A stretch of 51,363 nt of DNA from an uncultured Acetobacteraceae bacterium (GTDB lineage Bacteria > Pseudomonadota > Alphaproteobacteria > Acetobacterales > Acetobacteraceae). The stretch's first letter is position 1. Every line of letters starts with the position of its first letter. The DNA is taken from positions 1 to 51,363 of the forward strand of contig CAIXDS010000348.1 in the NCBI GenBank assembly GCA_903918195.1, in the 5' to 3' direction. The notes under the pieces were generated by a model, which saw only the letters and a program-made list of their open reading frames with translations, searched no databases and was not told where the DNA came from. A program made the position numbers and the translations under genes. Below are positions 44,437 through 51,363 of the stretch, in pieces.

Positions 44437-45350
44437 GCGTGGGCCGGCTGCTCTGCTGCCTGGCGATCGTCGTGCTGTTCGCCGGGCCGGCCGAAGCCGG
44501 CTGCCAGGTGGAAAAGCGCGTCACGGTGCCGGTGCACCTGGTCGATGGCGCGGCCGTGGTCGACGTCGTCATCAACGATTCATCGCAGCCGATGATTCTG
44601 GACACCGGCGCCGACATGACGGCGCTGACGCAGGCGACCGTCGAGCGGTTGCGGCTGGCACCGGACGAGTGGGTGTCAACGCTGCAGCGCGGGGCCGGCG
44701 GCCGGCTGGAGAAACATCGCAGCGTTTCCCCGGCTTCGATGCTGATCGGCGGCATTCCCCTGCGGCGGCGCGGCATCGTTGCGAAACCGACGCTGTCGGT
44801 CATCGCCGGGATCGGCTCCGGCCGACAGGCCGGATTGCTGGGTGAAGATCTGCTGTCCCTGTTCGACCTCGATCTTGATCTGCCGGCGGGAACGCTGACG
44901 CTGTCTTCCGTGCAGGGCTGCGCCGGGCGGTTCGTCCCATGGGATCAGCCCTACGATGCGGTGCCGATCCAGCTTGGCATGCACTCGCGCAGCATGCCGC
45001 TGATCCCGGTGCAGCTCGACCGCCATCCGCTCCTCGCGGTGCTCGATACCGGCGCGTCGGTGTCGTTCCTCAATCTGCGCGGCATGCGCGCGGTGGGGCT
45101 GGCGCCGGAGATGCTGGACAAGGACCAGGCAGTCGCGACGTCCATGATCGGCGGCCGGGCGGCGACCCGCTCTCATCGTTTCTCGACGATGCAGATCGGG
45201 TCGATGGTGCTGCACGACCCGATGCTGCTGACCGCGCCGGTGCCGACGCCGATTTTCGACATGCTGGTGGGCCTGGATTTCTGGACCACCCACCGGCTGT
45301 GGATTTCCTACGCGACGAGCCAGATCTTCATCGCGCGGCCGGAGGGCTAA
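44427..45350 (+). CDS. Two-lobed retropepsin-like aspartic protease (exported)
   Basis: A 307-residue protein with a signal peptide (LLCCLAIVVLFAGPAEAG, cleavage near residue 24). Two aspartic protease half-sites are present in one chain: ILDTGAD (Asp59) and VLDTGAS (Asp207), each followed by the expected hydrophobic strand and a late Gly (LLGEDLLSLFDLD; LVGLDFWTTHRLW). The layout resembles a fused retropepsin dimer, the domain plan of pepsins, rather than the usual single-domain bacterial members. It should cut peptides in the periplasm. The start overlaps the nrdJ end by ten bases, suggesting coupled translation without an obvious functional link. Confidence 0.85.
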   Translation: MRLSVGRLLCCLAIVVLFAGPAEAGCQVEKRVTVPVHLVDGAAVVDVVINDSSQPMILDTGADMTALTQATVERLRLAPDEWVSTLQRGAGGRLEKHRSVSPASMLIGGIPLRRRGIVAKPTLSVIAGIGSGRQAGLLGEDLLSLFDLDLDLPAGTLTLSSVQGCAGRFVPWDQPYDAVPIQLGMHSRSMPLIPVQLDRHPLLAVLDTGASVSFLNLRGMRAVGLAPEMLDKDQAVATSMIGGRAATRSHRFSTMQIGSMVLHDPMLLTAPVPTPIFDMLVGLDFWTTHRLWISYATSQIFIARPEG

Positions 45351-45360
45351 AGAGACCCCC

Positions 45361-45383
45361 CCCCCTCCCTCAAGGGGAGAGGG
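45361..45383. terminator. C/G-rich hairpin between convergent genes
   Basis: CCCCCTCCCTCAAGGGGAGA folds with the following GGG into a hairpin with one mismatch, a type common between genes in alpha- and betaproteobacteria. A run of ten Cs precedes it (45356-45365). It lies between the protease stop and the xerC stop, serving either strand. Confidence 0.55.
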
Positions 45384-45404
45384 AGAAGGTTCAGGCGCTT
45401 ACAC

Positions 45405-46339
<935 letters not shown>

Positions 46340-46343
<4 letters not shown>

Positions 46344-46981
46344 CGCCCCAGCGCGGCGGCCAGCGCCCGGCCGAGGAACGCCAGCGCCCCCGCCCCCTGC
46401 GCCGGGTCCAGCATCCAGTGCTCGCGCGCCGACAGCGCCAGCAGCGCCGGCGGCTCGCCGGGGATGCGCACCAGCGCATCGTGCCGGGCCAGCGCCGCCG
46501 CCTCCCCGTGCAGCAGGCGCGCCTCGTCGGCGTCGCTGCGATGCGCCACCGCCCGCCCGCCGAGCAGCCGCGTCACCGTACCCGGCGGCAGCTTGCGCGC
46601 GCCCGGCATCGGGGTCTCAGCGCACAAAACGGCGGCGTCCACCGCCAGCAGGGCCGGAAATGCGACCGACACGCACTCGGCCACGTCCCCGGCGCCGATC
46701 AGGGCCAACACCGCCTCATGCACCCGCGCGGTCATGCCGGCCGCGGCGCGTCCGGCCGCCAGCACGCCGTCGGCCCGCTCGGCCATCGCCGCGGCATGCG
46801 CCCGCTCGGTTCGCACCATGGCGGCCATGTGGTCGGCCAGCACCTCGCCATGCACGCGCTGCGGCGGAGCGAGGACGCGATACAGCTCCGGCCGCTCGGT
46901 CAGGAAACGCGGATGGGCACGCAGGAAGGCGGCGACCGCCTCGGGATCGAGCGGCTCGCCGGCCGGCACGGCCTCGGCCAT
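46340..46981 (-). CDS. DUF484 family protein
   Basis: A 213-residue protein: AVAAFLRAHPRFLTERPELY is the start of the DUF484 domain, followed by a helical coil (about 45-95) and a GAF-like alpha/beta half with VTRLLGGRAVAHRSDADEAR and REHWMLDPAQGAGALAFLGR. Function unknown; in gammaproteobacteria the gene accompanies xerC. The start overlaps the transaldolase stop by one base and the stop overlaps xerC, so the three genes (transaldolase, DUF484, xerC) are translated as a coupled unit. Confidence 0.9.
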
Positions 46982-47652
46982 CAGACCGCGACCGTTTCGA
47001 TGATCTGCTGCCCGGTTTGCGCCCAGTCGGCCAGGAACGCCGCCAATCCCTTGTCGGTCAGCGGGTGGTGATACAGCGCACGCAGCACCGCCGGCGGCAC
47101 GGTCGCCACATGCGCGCCCAGCTTGGCCGCCTCGATCACATGGATGGGGTGGCGGACGCTGGCCACCAGCACCTCGGTCTGCAGCGCGTCGTAGTTGCGA
47201 TAGATCTGCACGATATCGGCGATCAGCTGCATGCCGTCCTGGCCGATATCGTCCAGCCGGCCGACGAAGGGGCTGACGAAGGTGGCGCCCGCCTTGGCCG
47301 CCAGCAGCGCCTGCGCGGCCGAGAAGCAAAGCGTCACGTTGGTCATCACGCCCTGCTCGGATAGCGCCCGGCAGGCGCGCAGCCCGTCCGGCGTCAGCGG
47401 CAGCTTCACCGCCACATTGGGGGCGATGCTGGTGAGCACCGCGGCCTCCCGCAGCATCTGGCTGTATTCGGTGGCGGCCACCTCGGCGCTGACCGGCCCC
47501 TGCACCACCTCGCAGATCTCGGCCACCACCTCCAGAATGCGGCGGCCCGATCTGGCGATGAGCGACGGGTTGGTGGTCACCCCGTCCAGCAGGCCGGAAG
47601 CGGCCAGCGCCTTGATGTCGGAGATATCCGCGGTGTCGACGAAAAACTTCAT
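46981..47652 (-). CDS. tal: Transaldolase (TalC/MipB type)
   Basis: A 223-residue TIM-barrel enzyme of the short transaldolase/fructose-6-phosphate aldolase subfamily. [14 protein letters not shown] is the usual start, GVTTNPSLI follows, Lys83 in [11 protein letters not shown] is the Schiff-base residue, and [20 protein letters not shown] and [20 protein letters not shown] complete the fold. It is expected to transfer dihydroxyacetone units in the pentose phosphate pathway; aldolase activity cannot be excluded. The ATG at 47652 is preceded by an in-frame leader from 47718 without conservation. It heads the coupled run ending in xerC and is divergent from priA. Confidence 0.94.
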   Translation of the reverse strand: MKFFVDTADISDIKALAASGLLDGVTTNPSLIARSGRRILEVVAEICEVVQGPVSAEVAATEYSQMLREAAVLTSIAPNVAVKLPLTPDGLRACRALSEQGVMTNVTLCFSAAQALLAAKAGATFVSPFVGRLDDIGQDGMQLIADIVQIYRNYDALQTEVLVASVRHPIHVIEAAKLGAHVATVPPAVLRALYHHPLTDKGLAAFLADWAQTGQQIIETVAV

Positions 47653-47737
47653 CTCAGGTGTCCCGAGTTCTGTTTCGCTCACGGCTTCCCCGTAGGGGGT
47701 CTGTCGCCATGGTTGCAAATCGGGCAGAGCATAGCTG

Positions 47738-49966
47738 ATGCCCGGCCCTCCCCGAAAGCGCAGGCACGCCCCCCTGTTCGACGACCGCGCGCCGCAACCG
47801 CCGCCGGCGCGGGTGCCGGTGCTGTTGCCCTACCCGTTCGCCGGCCCGTTCGACTACCGCGTGCCGCCCGGCCTGCAGGTGGCGCCCGGCGACCTGGTGC
47901 TGGTGCCGCTCAACCGCCGCGAGGAAATCGGCGTGGTCTGGGACGGCCCGCCCGACGCGACGGTGGGCGACAATCGCCTCCGGCCGATGTCCGGCCGCAT
48001 CGACGGCCCGCCCATGCGCGAAGACCTGCGCCGCCTGATCGATTGGATCGCCGCCTATACCCTCGCCCCGCCGGGCGAGGTGCTGGCCATGGCCCTGCGG
48101 GTGAACGCCCTGCGCGCCGAGCCGCCCCCCACCGGCTGGCGCCTCGCCGACCCGTTGCCGGAAACCCGGCTGACCGACGCGCGAAAAAACGCGCTGGCGG
48201 CGCTGGCGGACGGCCAGCCGCGCACGGGCGCCGAGCTGGCGCGCGCGGCGGCGGTGTCGTCGGGCGTGCTGCGCGGCATGGCCGAAGCCGGATTGCTGGT
48301 GCCGGCCGCCCTGCCCGTCCGCCCGCCCTTCGACCGCCCCGACCCCGGGCACCCCGGCCCGACCCTGTCGCCCGATCAGGCAGACGCCGCCGCGGCGCTG
48401 CGGGCGGCGGTTCGCGGCCATGCCTTTTCGGTGACACTGCTGGACGGCGTGACCGGTTCGGGCAAAACCGAGGTTTATCTGGAGGCCGTGTCGGAGTGCT
48501 TGCGCGCCGGGCGGCAGGCGCTGGTGCTGCTGCCCGAGATCGCGCTGTCCGCCCAGTGGCTGGACCGCTTCGTCCATCGCTTCGGCGTGGCGCCGGCGGT
48601 CTGGCACTCCGACCTTTCCTCGCGGGTGCGGCGGACGACCTGGCGGGCGGTGGATGCCGGCGCGGCGCCGGTGGTGGTGGGCGCCCGCTCGGCGCTGTTC
48701 CTGCCGTTTCCCGATCTCGGCCTGATCATCGTGGACGAGGAGCACGAGACCGCCTTCAAGCAGGAGGAGGGCGTGGTCTACCACGCCCGCGACATGGCGG
48801 TGGTGCGCGCCCGGCTGTGCGAGGCGGCGGCCATCCTGGTCTCTGCCACGCCCAGCCTGGAGACGATCGCCAACGTGCAGGCCGGCCGCTACCGCCGCCT
48901 GCATCTGCCCGACCGGCACGGCGGCGCCCTGCTGCCGGAAATCGTGCTGGTGGATATGCGCATCACCCCGCCCGAGCGCGGCCGGTTCCTCGCCCCGCCG
49001 GTGGTGGCGGCGGTGCGCGCTGCCTTCGCCCGTGGCGAGCAGGCGATGCTGTTCCTCAACCGCCGCGGCTATGCGCCGCTGACCCTGTGCCGGTCCTGCG
49101 GCCATCGCATGCAGTGCCCGAACTGCACCGCCTGGCTGGTCGAGCACCGGGCCCGGCGGGAACTGCAATGCCACCATTGCGGCCACGCCGTGCCGATCCC
49201 GCCCGCCTGCCCGCAATGCGCCGCCGAGCACAGCCTGACCCCCGTCGGCCCCGGCGTGGAGCGCATCACCGAGGAGGCCAAGGCGCTGTTTCCCGACGCG
49301 CGCACGCTGGTCATGGCCTCCGACACCCTGCCCGGCCCGAACGCCAGCGCCGCGGCGGCGCGGTCCATCGCGGCGCGCGAGGTGGACCTGATCATCGGCA
49401 CCCAGATCGTCGCCAAGGGCTGGCATTTTCCGCATCTGACCCTGGTGGGCGTGGTGGATGCCGATCTGGGCCTGGCCGGCGGCGACCTGCGGGCGGCCGA
49501 GCGCACGGTGCAGCTGCTGCACCAGGTGGCCGGCCGCGCCGGCCGCGCCGAGGCGCCGGGGCGGGTGCTGCTGCAGACCTTCTCGCCCGAGCACCCGGTG
49601 ATGCAGGCGCTGCTCTCCGGCCGGCTGGAGGAGTTCATGGCGCGTGAGGCGGCGCAGCGCCGGCCCGGCAACTGGCCGCCGTTTGGCCGCCTCGCCGCGC
49701 TGATCATTTCCGCCGAGACCGCCGAGGCGGCCGACACGCTGGCCCGCGACCTCGGCCGCGCGGCGCCGCATGGCGACGGCATTCTGGTCCTCGGCCCCGC
49801 CCCGGCCCCGCTGGCCCTGCTGCGCGGCCGGCACCGGCGGCGGCTGCTGCTGAAGACACGGCGCGACATCCCGGTCCAGCCCTTGCTGCGCGACTGGCTG
49901 GCGGCGGTGCCGGTGCGGGGCAGCGCGCGGGTGGACGTCGATGTCGATCCCGTCAGCTTCCTGTAG
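47738..49966 (+). CDS. priA: Primosomal replication protein N' (PriA helicase)
   Basis: 3'-5' helicase that reloads the replisome at stalled forks. The 742-residue product has the N-terminal DNA-binding region ([20 protein letters not shown], about 29-48), Walker A GVTGSGKT at 237-244, Walker B VDEEH at 332-336, eight zinc-binding Cys in four pairs (CRSC, CPNC, CHHC, CPQC) at about 444-485, helicase motif [20 protein letters not shown] and motif [12 protein letters not shown] Pro/Arg-rich tail precedes the fold. The ATG at 47738 is the most upstream fit. It is divergent from the transaldolase gene and convergent with folE. Confidence 0.96.
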   Translation: MPGPPRKRRHAPLFDDRAPQPPPARVPVLLPYPFAGPFDYRVPPGLQVAPGDLVLVPLNRREEIGVVWDGPPDATVGDNRLRPMSGRIDGPPMREDLRRLIDWIAAYTLAPPGEVLAMALRVNALRAEPPPTGWRLADPLPETRLTDARKNALAALADGQPRTGAELARAAAVSSGVLRGMAEAGLLVPAALPVRPPFDRPDPGHPGPTLSPDQADAAAALRAAVRGHAFSVTLLDGVTGSGKTEVYLEAVSECLRAGRQALVLLPEIALSAQWLDRFVHRFGVAPAVWHSDLSSRVRRTTWRAVDAGAAPVVVGARSALFLPFPDLGLIIVDEEHETAFKQEEGVVYHARDMAVVRARLCEAAAILVSATPSLETIANVQAGRYRRLHLPDRHGGALLPEIVLVDMRITPPERGRFLAPPVVAAVRAAFARGEQAMLFLNRRGYAPLTLCRSCGHRMQCPNCTAWLVEHRARRELQCHHCGHAVPIPPACPQCAAEHSLTPVGPGVERITEEAKALFPDARTLVMASDTLPGPNASAAAARSIAAREVDLIIGTQIVAKGWHFPHLTLVGVVDADLGLAGGDLRAAERTVQLLHQVAGRAGRAEAPGRVLLQTFSPEHPVMQALLSGRLEEFMAREAAQRRPGNWPPFGRLAALIISAETAEAADTLARDLGRAAPHGDGILVLGPAPAPLALLRGRHRRRLLLKTRRDIPVQPLLRDWLAAVPVRGSARVDVDVDPVSFL

Positions 49967-49972
49967 CCGGCT

Positions 49973-50614
49973 TCAATCGATGCCGGTGACCGTGGACCGG
50001 CCGACCATGGCCAGGAACTCGCGCCGCGTGCTCGGATCGTCGCGGAAGGCGCCCAGCATGCGGCTGGTCACCATCGACACGCCGGTCTTGTGGATGCCGC
50101 GCGTGGTCATGCACTGGTGCTGCGCCTCGACAATCACCGCAACACCCCGCGGCTGCAGCACATCGTTGATGGTGTTGGCGATCTGCGCCGTCAGCTTCTC
50201 CTGGATCTGCAGCCGCTTGGCATAGGCATCGACCACGCGGGCGAGCTTGCTGATCCCCACCACGCGGCGATGCGGCAGGTAGGCGACATGCGCGCGGCCG
50301 ATGATCGGCACCATGTGGTGCTCGCAATAACTCTCCAGCCGGATGTCGCGCAGCAGCACGATTTCATCGTAGCCATCGGTTTCCTCGAAGGTACGTTTCA
50401 GCAGCGCCACCGGATCGACGCGGTAGCCGGCGAAGAATTCCTCATAGGACCGCACCACGCGATCGGGCGTTCCCACCAGCCCCTCGCGCCCGGGGTCATC
50501 GCCGGCCCAGAGCAGAAGCGTGCGCACGGCAGCCTCGGCTTCCTCGCGCGTCGGTCGGGTGGATACCGGCGATGTTGCCGCGGCCAGACGGTCGGCATGT
50601 ACAGAGATGTTCAC
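49973..50614 (-). CDS. folE: GTP cyclohydrolase I
   Basis: Converts GTP to dihydroneopterin triphosphate, the first step of folate and tetrahydrobiopterin synthesis. Zinc ligands are Cys97, His100 (CEHHMVP) and Cys168 ([10 protein letters not shown]), with the spacing of the Escherichia coli enzyme. [20 protein letters not shown] and [11 protein letters not shown] are also conserved. I chose GTG at 50614 (213 residues, NISVHADRL) because GAGGGGGG lies about 9 bases upstream; a TTG at 50641 would begin inside that site. Convergent with priA, 6 bases apart. Confidence 0.95.
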   Translation of the reverse strand: MNISVHADRLAAATSPVSTRPTREEAEAAVRTLLLWAGDDPGREGLVGTPDRVVRSYEEFFAGYRVDPVALLKRTFEETDGYDEIVLLRDIRLESYCEHHMVPIIGRAHVAYLPHRRVVGISKLARVVDAYAKRLQIQEKLTAQIANTINDVLQPRGVAVIVEAQHQCMTTRGIHKTGVSMVTSRMLGAFRDDPSTRREFLAMVGRSTVTGID

Positions 50615-50760
50615 CGGAAATTCCCCCCTCGGGTGTTGCAATTACCAGCAAATATTGCGCGCAACAAAGCGCTTCACAGCGTCCGGTGCGTGCATCAAAA
50701 AAGCATATGGGCGACAGTTGCAAACGCGCAAGGCGACCGGCCGGCGAATCCCGGCATGCC

Positions 50761-51165
50761 TCAGTGCAGGCGGTTGTCCTGGAACGGGCTGTCCAGGCTG
50801 AACGCCGGAATCATCACGTCGAACGCCTCGCCGGAAACGGTGGCCATCATGTGGTACATCCCAGTCATGAAGCCGGACGGCGTCTCCAGCGGCGTGCCGG
50901 AGGTGTATTCGAAGCTCTCGCCCGGCTCCAGCACCGGAAGCTGGCCGATCACGCCGGCACCCTTGACGGTCTGGGTGCGGCCGTGCGCGTCGGTGATGTT
51001 CCAGGTGCGGCGCAGCAACTGCACCGGCTCGCGGCCGAGATTCTCGATCTGGATGCGGTAGGCCCACATGAACTTTCCCTCATCCGGCCGCGACTGGTCG
51101 GCCAGGAAGAAGGATCGCACGCTGACGCGGATGTCCCGCGTGGTCTTGCTGTAGGGGTCGCTCAT
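50761..51165 (-). CDS. apaG: Co2+/Mg2+ efflux protein ApaG
   Basis: A 134-residue protein of the ApaG family, a fibronectin-III-like beta sandwich. DIRVSVRSFFLADQSRPDEG at the start, then WAYRIQIENLGREPVQLLRR, GVIGQLPVLEPGESFEYTSG and GFMTGMYHMM make up the fold. It is linked to divalent-cation homeostasis and resembles the accessory domain of eukaryotic F-box proteins; the exact function is unsettled. The ATG at 51165 gives the family length; the frame from 51315 runs through the edge repeat. Next to folE on the same strand with 146 bases between, probably separate transcripts. Confidence 0.94.
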   Translation of the reverse strand: MSDPYSKTTRDIRVSVRSFFLADQSRPDEGKFMWAYRIQIENLGREPVQLLRRTWNITDAHGRTQTVKGAGVIGQLPVLEPGESFEYTSGTPLETPSGFMTGMYHMMATVSGEAFDVMIPAFSLDSPFQDNRLH

Positions 51166-51249
51166 GGCCCGTCCGCGGGCAGCCGGCCCGACACCGCCGA
51201 TGACACACCCTGCGGCGGGCGCTTGTCCAGGGGGGCGGCCAAGTGAAGG

Positions 51250-51267
51250 AAGGCCAGGGCTCTGCCC
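51250..51267 (+). repeat. Dispersed intergenic repeat, copy 9 (partial)
   Basis: AAGGCCAGGGCTCTGCCC, the first half of the family core, is followed by unrelated sequence, a 36-bp palindrome and, at about 51342-51360, a reversed fragment (GGCAGAGCCCGTGGTCC). The copy appears interrupted. Confidence 0.55.
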
Positions 51268-51280
51268 TTGTATCTCTGAT

Positions 51281-51316
51281 CGTGCCCGAACGCGTAAGCT
51301 TACGCGTTCGGGCACG
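51281..51316. repeat. Perfect 36-bp palindrome at the right edge
   Basis: CGTGCCCGAACGCGTAAG (51281-51298) is followed without spacer by its exact reverse complement, centred on the HindIII-like AAGCTT at 51298-51303. Such a long perfect palindrome is rare in bacterial chromosomes. It could be a cruciform-forming site, a terminator hairpin, or an artefact of a fold-back join. Confidence 0.6.
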
Positions 51317-51363
51317 GAAGGGAGCCCGCCTTGCCCTGGGGTGGCAGAGCCCGTGGTCCAGCG

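Overview
The window is GC-rich chromosomal DNA from an alphaproteobacterium, most likely the Acetobacteraceae (Rhodospirillales). This rests on gene order and family content, not on a database search: the his block (hisB, DUF2628, hisH, GNAT, hisA, hisF, hisE), the ChvG/ChvI-type two-component pair next to ATP-type PEP carboxykinase, the xerC / DUF484 / transaldolase / priA block, a B12-dependent class II ribonucleotide reductase, and XRE regulators with the alphaproteobacterial PNPIDVHVG lead-in. No rRNA, tRNA, CRISPR array, intact insertion sequence or prophage was recognised.

Layout. 0.2-3.7 kb: lnt (lipoprotein acylation), two tandem XRE regulators and nth (base-excision repair). 3.8-5.7 kb: hslVU protease on the minus strand. 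5.9-10.3 kb: histidine biosynthesis genes on the plus strand. 10.4-13.8 kb: a HIT protein, two SDR oxidoreductases (one lacking catalytic residues), a DsbA/FrnE-like thioredoxin, a DOPA-dioxygenase-like protein, and the stump of a thiamine-diphosphate enzyme. 13.9-18.2 kb: a FUSC-type membrane transporter, the small lipoprotein LptM, argH and a divergent TlpA-like thioredoxin.

18.2-25.6 kb is an accessory surface-glycan segment with visibly lower GC between about 18.9 and 22.6 kb. It holds a TPR protein, a GT90/CAP10 glycosyltransferase, a methyltransferase locus apparently split by a frameshift, a DUF4422 glycosyltransferase, and an 898-residue protein joining WcbI, TPR and GT61 modules.

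25.6-33.5 kb: 3-hydroxybutyryl-CoA dehydrogenase with etfAB (fatty acid/PHB oxidation and its electron carrier), the ChvG/ChvI-like pair, a HugZ-like protein and pckA. 33.5-41 kb: htpG, an aldo/keto reductase, a WD40 protein overlapping a CobW-family metal chaperone GTPase, a GT4 glycosyltransferase followed by an internally deleted paralogue, and a SOUL lipoprotein. 41.1-51.4 kb: an unknown coiled-coil/AT-hook protein, nrdJ, a two-lobed aspartic protease, xerC, a DUF484 protein, a transaldolase, priA, folE and apaG.

A dispersed intergenic repeat with the core AGGGCTCTGCCCT occurs at least nine times. Three copies lie between convergent genes, where it could act as a bidirectional terminator. 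The main leads for follow-up are the trimodular WcbI-TPR-GT61 protein and its island, the split methyltransferase, the deleted glycosyltransferase paralogue, the repeat family, and a perfect 36-bp palindrome at the right edge.
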